A DNA stretch of 44,715 nucleotides, taken from contig JAJTEM010000019.1 of assembly GCA_021299735.1 (NCBI GenBank), positions 1-44,715 on the forward strand, read 5' to 3'. Within the stretch, counting starts at the first letter, position 1. The number at the start of each line of letters is the position of its first letter. This stretch comes from Burkholderiales bacterium (lineage in GTDB: Bacteria > Pseudomonadota > Gammaproteobacteria > Burkholderiales > Burkholderiaceae_B). The translations under genes and the position numbers were made by a program. Of the stretch, positions 27,779 to 36,846 are shown one piece after another. The notes beneath the pieces are model-generated. The model was given only the letters and a program-made list of their open reading frames with translations. It was not told the DNA's origin and searched no databases.

Positions 27779-27803
27779 GGAGTCTGTGATTCCTGTCTTG
27801 TTA

Positions 27804-28562
27804 TTACGCCAGTGCGTGTTCATCAAAAGAGCAAATTGCCTTTGCAATTCGACGACCTGCCGCAATCATCTCCCGACCGACCTGGTTCAAGGCTTTGCCC
27901 GAAGGCAGAGCCGGCAAATGCCCGGCATACTGCAGGGGATTGACCAGAAAACTTGAGGTGCTTTCCAGCAAATTTGCGAACACGTGATCGGCCTCATCTG
28001 TGCTTCTTACACCTGCAACAATAACACGATGGCGAATATTTTCGTCTACACCTTTTGAAGAACGAATGGCCTGAAACGCACGAGTAACTGATCTGGCAGT
28101 GGGTTGAACCACCCAGCACCAGTCGTCTTGCGGAGAAAACGCATTGGCTAGCTCCACAGCCTCGTAGGGTAAGGTGGCATAAAAACGGTCGCAGCTCACC
28201 GGCATGCGGTGAAGCTTTCCCAACAGGGCTGACGACTGGGCCGGTTTTTTCGCCAAGGCCTCAAGGCCCCTTCGTGCCACCACGAGATATTGGGAATCGG
28301 CAAGCTCAACAACCTGGTCCTCAAGATTGAACTTGCCGTTAAAAAAATCGATTAAATCAGTGCGTGCGTGCGTGGGCAACAGCTGTGGCAAGCCTGCCAT
28401 AGACCCGTCAAATAGTACTGCTGCTCGATCTGAGCGGGCTTGCTGCTCCAGAACAAAACGAGCCAGGCAGGCTGCATAATCAGTCCCCATATCGCCGAGA
28501 ATCGGGTGGATGATGGCGGTTTTGCGGCCCAACAAATGTCGAAGTGTTTTAGCTTGATCCAT
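27804..28562 (-). CDS. flhG: FlhG-like MinD-family protein with degenerate ATP site
   Basis: 252 residues from the ATG at 28562. The N-terminus MDQAKTLRHLLG holds the DQAxxLR motif by which FlhG activates the FlhF GTPase. The MinD-like fold follows, but the place of the Walker A loop (normally KGGVGKT) reads IIHPILGDMGTDYAA, so both lysines are gone. Of Walker A' only VLFDGSMAG remains. ATP-driven dimerisation and membrane binding therefore seem unlikely. The C-terminal part is not clearly conserved by eye. Its position between flhF and fliA is standard for FlhG. A start at 28622 would add 20 residues and overlap flhF. Confidence 0.8.
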   Translation of the reverse strand: MDQAKTLRHLLGRKTAIIHPILGDMGTDYAACLARFVLEQQARSDRAAVLFDGSMAGLPQLLPTHARTDLIDFFNGKFNLEDQVVELADSQYLVVARRGLEALAKKPAQSSALLGKLHRMPVSCDRFYATLPYEAVELANAFSPQDDWCWVVQPTARSVTRAFQAIRSSKGVDENIRHRVIVAGVRSTDEADHVFANLLESTSSFLVNPLQYAGHLPALPSGKALNQVGREMIAAGRRIAKAICSFDEHALA

Positions 28563-28585
28563 ATAACTCAGTAGACCATGAGACT

Positions 28586-29935
28586 TTAAATTCCAGTCGC
28601 AGAGACTTGGGCCATTTTCCATTTCAATTCCTCGCTCGAGGCTTGAAAAGCCTGGCTGCTACGGGCATTCATGGCGCGGTGAACCAACACACGTGGATCT
28701 GCCGGGAAAAGATCTTCAGGCACACGCTGCCCGGTTGCAATGTAGTGCACCGCCAACTTGTGACGCATTACCACATCCAGAACGCCGCCTATTTTGATGG
28801 ATTCATCGAGTTTGGACAAAATGGCACCACTCAGACCTGTACTCTTGTAGTTTCGCACCACGTCATCCAGCGTCTCCGGCTGGCTGGTGGCATTCAGTAG
28901 CAACACCCGCTTCACGTGGCTGTCGGTCAGTATTTGTGTTTGCTCGGCCACACGAGAATCGCGCTGGCCCATGCCCACGGTGTCGATCAAAATTAGGCGC
29001 TTGCGCTGCATGGTGCTGCGCAATTGGGCCAGGTCTGTGTGTGTTTGTGCGGTGTACACCTGCACACCCAGAATTTTGCCGTAAATGCGCAGTTGGTCTT
29101 GCGCACCAATTCGGTAGCTGTCTGTCGTTATCAAACCCAGCGAATCAGCGCCATACTTCACCACACAACGTGCAGCCAATTTGGCTGTGGTGGTGGTTTT
29201 ACCCACGCCGGTGGGGCCAACAAGGGCAAATGTACCGCCGGTTTCCACAATGTCTTTGTTCGCCGGAACTACATTCAGATTTTTCATGATGACATTCATC
29301 ACCCAGTCCCGCACTTGGCTATCAGTGAGGTCTGTAGGGAGTTTTTCAACCACAGTACGGGCAAACAGAGGAGAGAATCCTGATTGGGTTAATTGATTCC
29401 ACAGTTCGCCGCGCTGGGGATTTCTCTCCAGAGTGTCGCGCCAGGTAATCATGGCCATTTGGTCCTTGAGTAGCTGACGCATTTGCTTGATTTCTTCCAG
29501 CACGGCAGTTTGCTCATTGGCCATGGCCTGACTTGCCGCTTGTGAACGACGCTTGGCCACATCAGAAATCATGTCGTTTTCAGGCAAAACCTGCGGGATT
29601 TGATGCACTACGGGCTTGCGGTTGATCAATACATCGCGCTGGGCATCGACCTGCTGGGCAATTTTCTCCGCAGGAGTGGGCTGGCGTTGCGCTTCCTGTG
29701 CTGCAAATTGGGCACGCTCGGCCTTGGTCCAGGAAACTGGTGCAGATGAAACAGGAGCGGGTGCAACAGCTGGTTTTTCGGTCACAGTATCCAGATCCTG
29801 CGAGGACGCGGCCAACACCTCGGTGCCTGCCGCAGTTTGCTTGGTAGATAAAATGATTGCGTCTTCGCCCAGTTCGGCACGCAGCTTTTGCAAGGCCTCT
29901 CTAGTGGTGGGGGCTATGAACTTCTTCAACTTCAT
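28586..29935 (-). CDS. flhF: FlhF, SRP-type GTPase for flagellar placement
   Basis: 449 residues. The N-terminal B domain starts MKLKKFIAPTTREALQKLRA with LGEDAIILST. A Pro/Ala/Gln-rich linker (about 60-130) is followed by the N and G domains. The P-loop is GPTGVGKTTTTAKLAAR, and further GTPase motifs are DSYRIGAQDQLR, LILIDTVGMGQRD and SKLDES. In polar flagellates it positions the first flagellar ring at the pole. Its ATG overlaps the flhA stop by 4 bases, so the two are translationally coupled. Confidence 0.96.
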   Translation of the reverse strand: MKLKKFIAPTTREALQKLRAELGEDAIILSTKQTAAGTEVLAASSQDLDTVTEKPAVAPAPVSSAPVSWTKAERAQFAAQEAQRQPTPAEKIAQQVDAQRDVLINRKPVVHQIPQVLPENDMISDVAKRRSQAASQAMANEQTAVLEEIKQMRQLLKDQMAMITWRDTLERNPQRGELWNQLTQSGFSPLFARTVVEKLPTDLTDSQVRDWVMNVIMKNLNVVPANKDIVETGGTFALVGPTGVGKTTTTAKLAARCVVKYGADSLGLITTDSYRIGAQDQLRIYGKILGVQVYTAQTHTDLAQLRSTMQRKRLILIDTVGMGQRDSRVAEQTQILTDSHVKRVLLLNATSQPETLDDVVRNYKSTGLSGAILSKLDESIKIGGVLDVVMRHKLAVHYIATGQRVPEDLFPADPRVLVHRAMNARSSQAFQASSEELKWKMAQVSATGI

Positions 29936-32055
29936 GCTTTCGCTCCTACAACTTGCGCTACGCGGATAGTACGGTTTTCAGGAATTTCACTGTGCGACAA
30001 CACCCGAAGGTTCGGTGCAGCGCGCTTGAGTAAGCGAGCCATCGACAATCGCAGCGCGTCGGGTACCAACAACACCGGGCTTTGACCCAGTTGCTCTTGG
30101 CGACTTGCCGCATCGGCGGTTTGGCGGGCCAGGTTTTCTGCCAGGTTAGGGTCAATGCCCACCTGATCTTGCCCTGCTGCAGTGTGCGCATGGGTAATCA
30201 TTTGTTCAAGCTTGGGTTCCATCACCAACACGTTCAGGTCATCGCTGGTACCGGCCAAGGCCTGCACGATTGCACGGCCCAAAGCAATACGCACAGCGGC
30301 TGTCAGCTCAAGCGGGTTCTTGGTGCGAACACCGTTTTCAAGCAACGTTTCAAAAATGGTGCGCAAGTCACGAATGTGCACACTTTCTTCCAAAAGGTTT
30401 TGTAACACTTTCTGAATGACGGCAACATCCAACAACTTGGGGGTAAGGTCTTCCACCACTTTGGGAGAGGTTTTCGCGCAATGGTCCAGCAACTGCTGGG
30501 TTTCGGTTCTGCCCAACAACTGGGCGGCCGATGTTTGCAAAATGTGTGAAAGGTGTGTAGCTACTACAGTGGATGCATCTACCACGGTGTAGCCAGCTGC
30601 ATTGGCCTTCTCTTTTTGATCATCCGCAATCCACACAGCCGGCAAACCAAACGCGGGGTCGGTGGTTTGCGGGCCAGGCAACTGCATGGTCACGCGGCCC
30701 GGGTTAATGGCCAGGTGTTGGTTCGGAAACACTTCGCCCTCGCCCATGCAAACGCCCTTGAGCAAAATACGGTAAACCGAGGGCCGCAATTCAAGATTGT
30801 CGCGTAAATGCACTGCAGGTGGCAGGAAACCAATTTCCTGCGCAAACTTCTTGCGAATAGCCTTAATGCGCTTGAGCAAATCGCCATCTTGTTTGTTGTC
30901 CACAAGCGCAATCAGGCGGTAGCCCACTTCCAATGCGATTGTATCAATGGGCACCAAGTCGTCCCATGTGGCTTCCTGAGCTTCAGTGGTTGCAGCCTTG
31001 ATTTTGGCCTGGTCCTCAGACGTAGTACTTACCTTCTGTACTGCCGTTTTCTGAGACAAGTGATACGCAAGATAAGCAAACCCGGCGGCCAATAACAGGA
31101 ACGCCAAGCTGGGCATACCGGGAATAATACCCAGCAGGGCCATGATGCCAGCCGTGATGCCAACCGCCTGTGGCGATTTAAGCAACTGGCCAGCCAACTG
31201 GGTGCCAATATCTTGCCCTTGGCCCACGCGGGCAACCACCAAACCAGCAGCAATTGAAATAACCAATGCTGGAACTTGCGCGACCAGACCGTCGCCAATC
31301 GCGAGCAACACATAATTGGTGCCTGCATCGGCAAAGCTCATGTCGTGCTGCATAACACCCACAGCGAAACCGCCGATGATGTTGATGATCAGAATCATGA
31401 TACCGGCCATGGCGTCGCCACGAACAAACTTGCTGGCACCGTCCATGGAACCAAAAAACTCGGCCTCTTGGCTAACCTCTGCGCGGCGCTTGCGGGCTTC
31501 GTCTTCACCGATCAAGCCAGCGTTCAAATCAGCGTCAATGGCCATTTGCTTGCCAGGCATGGCGTCCAGGGTAAAGCGTGCGGACACCTCTGCAATTCGG
31601 CCTGCGCCTTTGGTAATCACCACAAAGTTGATCAACATCAAAATCACAAACACCACGATACCCACAGCCAGGTTACCGCCCACCAAGAAATGACCGAAGG
31701 CCTCGATCACTTTTCCGGCAGCATCGGGGCCTTCATGGCCGTGCATCAACACCACGCGGGTAGAGGCCACGTTAAGGCTCAAACGCAACAGGGTAGTTAC
31801 CAGCAAAATGGTGGGGAATGCTGCAAAATCGAGTGGACGTGTGGTGTACAGGCTTGCAACCAGCACCATGAGGCTGAGCGCAATGTTGAATGTAAAAAAC
31901 AGATCAAGCGCAAAAGGTGGTACCGGCAAGATCATCATGACCAAAATCATGATGATGAAAATGGGAGCGCCCAGGGTTTTTACCTTGTCGCCAGCCAAGC
32001 CTGTTTTTATGAAGTCCAATGAGAATGCGGTGGATGCCACAATTCCGCCAATCAA
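29932..32055 (-). CDS. flhA: FlhA, flagellar type III export gate protein
   Basis: 707 residues. The N-terminal half has about eight membrane helices, starting LGAPIFIIMILVMMILPVPP. It contains the FHIPEP-type cytoplasmic loop region (RFTLDAMPGKQMAIDADLNAG) and ARKRRAEVSQEAEFFGSMDG. The C-terminal cytoplasmic domain receives chaperone-substrate complexes. The frame has no ATG before residue 36 and an in-frame TGA lies just upstream. The start is therefore the TTG at 32055 or the GTG at 32040, and neither has a strong ribosome binding site. The identity is certain, the exact start is not. Confidence 0.94.
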   Translation of the reverse strand: MIGGIVASTAFSLDFIKTGLAGDKVKTLGAPIFIIMILVMMILPVPPFALDLFFTFNIALSLMVLVASLYTTRPLDFAAFPTILLVTTLLRLSLNVASTRVVLMHGHEGPDAAGKVIEAFGHFLVGGNLAVGIVVFVILMLINFVVITKGAGRIAEVSARFTLDAMPGKQMAIDADLNAGLIGEDEARKRRAEVSQEAEFFGSMDGASKFVRGDAMAGIMILIINIIGGFAVGVMQHDMSFADAGTNYVLLAIGDGLVAQVPALVISIAAGLVVARVGQGQDIGTQLAGQLLKSPQAVGITAGIMALLGIIPGMPSLAFLLLAAGFAYLAYHLSQKTAVQKVSTTSEDQAKIKAATTEAQEATWDDLVPIDTIALEVGYRLIALVDNKQDGDLLKRIKAIRKKFAQEIGFLPPAVHLRDNLELRPSVYRILLKGVCMGEGEVFPNQHLAINPGRVTMQLPGPQTTDPAFGLPAVWIADDQKEKANAAGYTVVDASTVVATHLSHILQTSAAQLLGRTETQQLLDHCAKTSPKVVEDLTPKLLDVAVIQKVLQNLLEESVHIRDLRTIFETLLENGVRTKNPLELTAAVRIALGRAIVQALAGTSDDLNVLVMEPKLEQMITHAHTAAGQDQVGIDPNLAENLARQTADAASRQEQLGQSPVLLVPDALRLSMARLLKRAAPNLRVLSHSEIPENRTIRVAQVVGAKA

Positions 32056-32315
32056 GTTGTTAACGGTTCAATTATGGGAAACTTTAGCTTTTCTCAATGG
32101 GTGAATTGAAGGCGATTTACCGCCTTATTGTGGATTGGGTTCCAATCGCTGATTTCTATAATCCACTCGGCGGTGATTTGCGGCACATGCATCCCCTGCT
32201 GAGTGGGCAAAAAATCGAATTGGCTGCCCTTCAACCACTGCATAAGAACCCAGTCCGAGTTGGCCAGCAATCCACGCCGATTTACCAAAAACTAAGGGAA
32301 CGCATTACGTCGAGA
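32056..32315. other. Gap between flhA and the repeat-containing gene
   Basis: This 260-base stretch has no ORF I can support. It contains a 6-bp hairpin (AAGGCG / CGCCTT, 32109-32126). In the minus direction it could hold a promoter for the flhA-flhF-flhG-fliA genes, but no clear motif was found. Confidence 0.4.
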
Positions 32316-33353
32316 TTAACTCTCTTTTTGTCTCTTCAGCGGCCTGTCGCCAAGCTGCTCCCGAGCGGCCGGTTTGGAATCGCCTTGCTCGGAAGTTGAC
32401 CTGGCTGATGATTGATACAACGCGCGCAAGGTATTTACTTCACCGTAGCTTAGATGCGCCGAAGTTGCTGCATCAAAAGTGGCCTTATTGGTCAGTGCCA
32501 TGTTGATCGCATCCGCTGGTTTCAGGAATTTCGCCAATGCTTTGCTAATCAAGTCTGTTTTCTCGATACCAGCAGTTTCGGAGGAATTGACACTCTGAGA
32601 ACCGGCATTCAAATTGACCTGATCTAAAAAAGTTGAAATAAATTGATGTCCTTTACGGTCGTTTAAAAAATGGCGGGATCGGTCATCGCCGAACAAGTCG
32701 ACAAATTCATTTTGCCTTGCATTCTTGGCCAAATGACCTTGCAGAGAATCGACAAACTTGTTGCAGGAGGATTGGATGGTATACACCCCGCGCTGTACAT
32801 TCAAATGCTGAATTGAATCATGGCTCTCTATCGCATTTTTCAATTTATCGAAATCTGATTTTTTGAAATAAGATACCGTCAAATTCAAACCTCTTACATT
32901 CTTGGCCTTGGATAGGCCCAGAGCCAGCTTGTCAACGTCGTCATTGTCACAATCCAGTTTCAAACTGCCCACCCTGACCTTATTCAACACACTGAATAAC
33001 TGCTCAAAATGCTGAGATGACGCAAGGGTTAAACGTGGCGTAAGACTGTAGTCAAACACTTGAAAATGCTTGTTGCCATTTGCATACACGGCCAAGGATT
33101 CTTGAAAGCCATTGGCCACTCCTTCGAAAAAATGATACCTGACGTTTTTGATGTGGGATTTCGCAATAGCCTTGGCCGAAGCCACAAGAACATCGGCAGG
33201 TACGTTTTTGTCAACAACCAGCGAAACCTTGAAAAAATCGGGTGTCAAGTCAGCGATTGCACTTTCAATGTGTTCGCCAGATTTTGCGTTATGCAAAAAA
33301 TATTCGGCACTCTGACCTTGAGAGGAACGGGAATAATGAACAAACAGATTCAT
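32316..33353 (-). CDS. Unrecognised protein: leucine-rich-repeat-like, with F-box-like C-terminal motif
   Basis: 345 residues from the ATG at 33353 (weak ribosome binding site). I do not recognise the family. Between residues 40 and 211 the sequence falls into about six units of 27-31 residues. The clearest are VRVGSLKLDCDNDDVDKLAL (126) and VRGLNLTVSYFKKSDFDKLK (153), then IQHLNVQRGVYTIQ (181). This pattern resembles ribonuclease-inhibitor-like leucine-rich repeats. Residues 267-294 (DLISKALAKFLKPADAINMA, then LTNKATFD) resemble an F-box helix set. The tail is basic (RPLKRQK). No signal peptide or membrane helix is seen. The gene appears more AT-rich than its neighbours and splits the usual flhB-flhA pair, suggesting a later insertion. 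The function is unknown; an exported effector is one hypothesis. Confidence 0.75.
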   Translation of the reverse strand: MNLFVHYSRSSQGQSAEYFLHNAKSGEHIESAIADLTPDFFKVSLVVDKNVPADVLVASAKAIAKSHIKNVRYHFFEGVANGFQESLAVYANGNKHFQVFDYSLTPRLTLASSQHFEQLFSVLNKVRVGSLKLDCDNDDVDKLALGLSKAKNVRGLNLTVSYFKKSDFDKLKNAIESHDSIQHLNVQRGVYTIQSSCNKFVDSLQGHLAKNARQNEFVDLFGDDRSRHFLNDRKGHQFISTFLDQVNLNAGSQSVNSSETAGIEKTDLISKALAKFLKPADAINMALTNKATFDAATSAHLSYGEVNTLRALYQSSARSTSEQGDSKPAAREQLGDRPLKRQKES

Positions 33354-33459
33354 GACCACATCAATTTGGAATACGGGCGCGCAACTTAACCCAGCCTTAT
33401 CAAACGTCAAAATGATGATTTACATCGGGTGATACTGGCTCCAAGCAGCCAAAAACCGA

Positions 33460-34593
33460 TTAAACAGACTGTATTCCCGGGTCCATGCCCTTCGGAATAT
33501 CGGCATCACCCGGTACTTCCACCAAGTGGCCTTTGCCTTCCGCAAGGGCATACACATAAGCCAGTAACTTGGCCACTGCTGTATACAGCGCACCAGGAAT
33601 TTCCTGTTCAAGCTCTACGTTGGCGTACAACGCTCGGGCCAAAGGTGGCGCTTCCACCAACGGTACTCTATTGTTCCTGGCCACCTCACGAATTTTCAAA
33701 GCCAGGGGGCCAATACCCTTGGCTACTACACGGGGTGCACCTTTGCCATCCTTGTCGTATTTCAAGGCGACAGAGTAGTGGGTGGGGTTCGTGACAATTA
33801 CATCAGCATTTGGTACAGAGGCCATCATGCGGCGGCGAGCTGCTTCGCGCTGCATGCTTTTGATTTTGCCTTTCAGGTGCGGGTCACCATCCGATTCCTT
33901 CGATTCGCGCTTGAGTTCTTCCAGGTTCATTCGCAAACCCTTGTAATAGCGCCACAGCTGATAAGGCACATCGATAGACACAATCAATAAAAATGCAATT
34001 GAAAGTATTAATGCGTCTTTGATGGTAATTCGTGCGGTTTCGGCCATACCGTGCTCAAGCGGCATGGCTGAAAGCTGGGTGAACTCGCCCAAATCCTGCA
34101 TCAACAACAGGTAGCCAACACCGCCCAACACCACTGTTTTTAATATGGCTTTGACCAATTCAGCCAAACCGTTGACCGAGAATATATTTTTCAAACCAGT
34201 GATCGGATTCAGCTTCGAGAATTTGGGCTCCAACGGTTTGGTGGACCAGTTAAAGCCGCCTACCGCGATGTTGGAAACAATTGCGGCCACAACAACCACC
34301 AGAAAAAGTGGAATTAGAATAAACAGGCTTTCCTGCAACATGGACACCCATTTCAGACCCATGTGTTTGGTGTCAAAGGCCTGCGCACGGTCAAGCACCA
34401 AACCTTGGCGCATTAGCTTTTCACTTTGGCTGAGCAATTCCCCACCCATGGAGTAAAGCAAGCCAACACCGGCAAGCAGCACTACGCCACCGCCCAGTTC
34501 TCTTGAACGGGGAAGGTTGCCCTCTTCCCGCGCTTTACGGATCTTCTGTTCCGACGCGGGTAAGTCTTTTTCCTGATCGGTTTCTTCTGCCAA
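33460..34593 (-). CDS. flhB: FlhB, export gate protein and substrate-specificity switch
   Basis: 377 residues. The start (M)AEETDQEKDLPASEQKIRKA and REEGNLPRSREL match FlhB. Four membrane helices follow, then the cytoplasmic domain with the self-cleaving NPTH motif (VIVTNPTHYSVALKYD). Cleavage there switches export from rod/hook to filament proteins. The start codon is TTG: an in-frame TAA lies nine codons upstream with no ATG or GTG between, and AGGTG is close by. The gene is divergent from the Hpt gene and separated from flhA by the repeat-containing gene. Confidence 0.95.
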   Translation of the reverse strand: MAEETDQEKDLPASEQKIRKAREEGNLPRSRELGGGVVLLAGVGLLYSMGGELLSQSEKLMRQGLVLDRAQAFDTKHMGLKWVSMLQESLFILIPLFLVVVVAAIVSNIAVGGFNWSTKPLEPKFSKLNPITGLKNIFSVNGLAELVKAILKTVVLGGVGYLLLMQDLGEFTQLSAMPLEHGMAETARITIKDALILSIAFLLIVSIDVPYQLWRYYKGLRMNLEELKRESKESDGDPHLKGKIKSMQREAARRRMMASVPNADVIVTNPTHYSVALKYDKDGKGAPRVVAKGIGPLALKIREVARNNRVPLVEAPPLARALYANVELEQEIPGALYTAVAKLLAYVYALAEGKGHLVEVPGDADIPKGMDPGIQSV

Positions 34594-34702
34594 AGCAGCA
34601 CCTGCAGTGTTGGAATGTTCTTATTATGAAAAGGGTACACACAATTCAAAACCCGGATTTGAACAGGTAACATGAGGTTTCTCTTGTTTCACGATCAAAC
34701 CC

Positions 34703-35056
34703 ATGGATTACAACCCAGCCAAGGCATTAGAACGCATTGACAACGACACTGGCTTGATGGCCATGTTGATCGACGTGTTCATCAAGGAATGCCCAAACTA
34801 CATTGAAAAATTACAGGATGCCTGCAATAAACAAGACTTGGGCTCCCTGGGCGACGCTGCACACAATGTAAAAGGCGCAAGCGCAGCAATCGGGTTTGAG
34901 CACGGCAGAAACCTGGCGGAGGAACTTGAAGTGACTTGCAGGCAATCAGGGGTTAAAAGTATTGCCCACTTTGAAAACAGCACCGCAAAATTGATTGAAA
35001 CACTCAATACCTGCGAACCAATACTGAATGACTGGGCCAAAAAAAACCGCGCCTGA
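34703..35056 (+). CDS. Histidine phosphotransfer (Hpt) domain protein
   Basis: 117 residues, a single Hpt domain. The phosphorylatable His is in DAAHNVKGASAAIGFEHG, which matches the HxxKGxSxxxG pattern, and helices surround it (MAMLIDVFIKECPNYIEKLQ). Such proteins shuttle phosphate between receiver domains in multistep phosphorelays. It is the only plus-strand gene between flhB and the che cluster, and no hybrid kinase adjoins it. Possible partners by proximity are the receiver-bearing kinase at 9107 and the single-domain regulator at 24703; both are guesses. Confidence 0.88.
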   Translation: MDYNPAKALERIDNDTGLMAMLIDVFIKECPNYIEKLQDACNKQDLGSLGDAAHNVKGASAAIGFEHGRNLAEELEVTCRQSGVKSIAHFENSTAKLIETLNTCEPILNDWAKKNRA

Positions 35057-35090
35057 GCGCGGTGAGAAACGGACCCCTATCCGTTTTTTA
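35046..35090. terminator. Tandem hairpins, one terminator for each direction
   Basis: Hairpin 1 (35046-35063, ACCGCGC-CTGA-GCGCGGT) is followed by six T residues when read on the minus strand, terminating the MCP transcript. Hairpin 2 (35067-35086, AAACGGA / TCCGTTT) is followed by T residues on the plus strand, terminating the Hpt transcript. The first hairpin overlaps the Hpt stop codon. Confidence 0.85.
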
Positions 35091-35100
35091 ATTCAAGAAC

Positions 35101-36846
35101 TCAATCCTTGATCAACAACTCAGGGCTGAAACCGAGGCGCAATCCACCCCAATGGCGCCCGTTGATTTCAATTGGCAACGACAAATCATTCAACACTTCG
35201 CCGGTATCGCGGCGATAGGTCTGCAACAGCCACGGTGACAGGTTTTGTGCTGCGCGAAGCCCTACAGGGTCGTTGAACATTCGTTTATCACGGCTTTCCA
35301 CCAAATCTTTTTTCAGATCACCCGTTAAAGGTCGAGAGTACTTGCTGTTGTGCGTGGGTGCATAACCTTTTCTGTCCACACACAATGAGAAAACCGAGCC
35401 AGGCACATTGGACACCAGCTGGTCATAAGCGCTTTGCAGCTGACGCTCCACGGCCTGGTCATAACGGGTGCTGTACTTTTGCGGGTTTGAATTGGGAACG
35501 GGTTTGTAGGCTTCATCAAAAATATCATAGCCATTGTCCAGGGCCTGAACGAGGATACTTTTACACTGCTCACGAGCCAGAACGGCTCGCTCAATAATTT
35601 GCTCATAGGCACCCTTGCCAATTTTGAATCGTGCTACCAGCTCCTTGATCCGGTCTGTCGCTGCTGCAAGCTCGAAACTTGATTGTTCAGATTCGCTGGT
35701 TTGATTGATCACTGACTGGGCAGTTTCACGAATCTCCGAGGCTTTACCAGAGACGCCTGTGTTGATTTGCTTGACTGATAAAACCTGATGACTCACGTCG
35801 TTAATTTGCGTACTCATTTCCTCAAAACTGTGAACCATGCCTGAGAACTTGGCAGAGGAAGTGCTGACGGTTTGCTGACCCTTCAAAATGCTTTGGTTGA
35901 TTACACGAGTTTCCTGCTGCGTGTCGCCAACCAGCCGTAGCATCGAAGAAATGTTTCCTCGAATTTCACCCGTGGCCGACTTCACCCGCTCGGCCAATCC
36001 GCGCACCTCGTCGGCAACCACAGCAAATCCGCGCCCCTGCTCGCCAGCACGAGCCGCCTCAATAGCGGCGTTCAAGGCCAGCAAATTCGTTTGGTCTGAA
36101 ATATCATTAATCAGTTTAACAATGCTTTCAATGCCTTTGCCTGTTTCAGCGAGCTTCTCAACAGTGTGTCCAAAGCTGTTTAAACTGCCCGAGGCAGAAT
36201 TCATGTCCTCAGCCACAGTTAACAGTTCGCGGTACGAGGAGTTCACGGTGTTCAAATGTTCCGCAGTGGCGCGCGACAGATAGTTGGCACTGTTGGCCAC
36301 GTTCTCAATGGCATTGAATGCCTGATCCGCTGCCTGGAAAATTTCGGATGTGATATTGCCTTGTTTGTCAGCGGTTCTGCTGGCGTCTTTCAAGCTGCCA
36401 GACACACGCACCGACTCCATGGAAACCTGTGCTGTCATTCTACGAATTTCGTGAATAAGGTCGCGCAAACGCACCATAAAAGCGTTGTAGTTTTCAGCCA
36501 GGCTTCGCAGTTCGTCCTCTGTGACAGTGGGCAGGTTGACCGACAAATCACCTTCGCCATTGGCCAGTTGATCCATGCGCTCGTTGAGCAAATTCACTGG
36601 GCGAACAATCAAGTGGCGCAAGTATAAAAATGCGCCAGCACAAGCCAAGAATGTCAAGGCAAGGGAAACACCAACGATAAGGCGAAAATCGGCCATTTGC
36701 TCTGGTAAAAGCTCGCCCGCAGCCCAGCTGTACATCAGAAGGTAACCAGCAAAAACTACTAGTGCAATGGTGGCCAAGTTGCCAAAAAGTTTTCGACTGA
36801 GCGTGAAAAAAAAACTTTTCTCAATCGAACGATGCAGTGCATTCAT
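35101..36846 (-). CDS. Methyl-accepting chemotaxis protein with C-terminal cytoplasmic sensor
   Basis: 581 residues. Two membrane helices (about 22-40 and 56-77) enclose a loop of only about 15 residues, so there is no periplasmic sensor. HAMP and the signalling coiled coil follow, with the tip [20 protein letters not shown]. After about residue 425 comes an extra domain of about 150 residues with [53 protein letters not shown] and [13 protein letters not shown]. It looks like a PAS/Cache-type fold at the C-terminus, so sensing is probably cytoplasmic. It lies downstream of cheA, behind a 140-base leader with nested inverted repeats. The ligand is unknown. Confidence 0.92.
   Translation of the reverse strand: MNALHRSIEKSFFFTLSRKLFGNLATIALVVFAGYLLMYSWAAGELLPEQMADFRLIVGVSLALTFLACAGAFLYLRHLIVRPVNLLNERMDQLANGEGDLSVNLPTVTEDELRSLAENYNAFMVRLRDLIHEIRRMTAQVSMESVRVSGSLKDASRTADKQGNITSEIFQAADQAFNAIENVANSANYLSRATAEHLNTVNSSYRELLTVAEDMNSASGSLNSFGHTVEKLAETGKGIESIVKLINDISDQTNLLALNAAIEAARAGEQGRGFAVVADEVRGLAERVKSATGEIRGNISSMLRLVGDTQQETRVINQSILKGQQTVSTSSAKFSGMVHSFEEMSTQINDVSHQVLSVKQINTGVSGKASEIRETAQSVINQTSESEQSSFELAAATDRIKELVARFKIGKGAYEQIIERAVLAREQCKSILVQALDNGYDIFDEAYKPVPNSNPQKYSTRYDQAVERQLQSAYDQLVSNVPGSVFSLCVDRKGYAPTHNSKYSRPLTGDLKKDLVESRDKRMFNDPVGLRAAQNLSPWLLQTYRRDTGEVLNDLSLPIEINGRHWGGLRLGFSPELLIKD

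Noticed and set aside
31276..32022. Long plus-strand ORF of about 248 codons inside flhA
   Set aside because: His/Gln-rich composition typical of an antisense shadow; flhA on the other strand is unmistakable.
32094..32399. Small overlapping ORFs on both strands between flhA and the repeat gene
   Set aside because: No ribosome binding site, no recognisable protein features, and one overlaps the end of the repeat gene; treated as chance frames.
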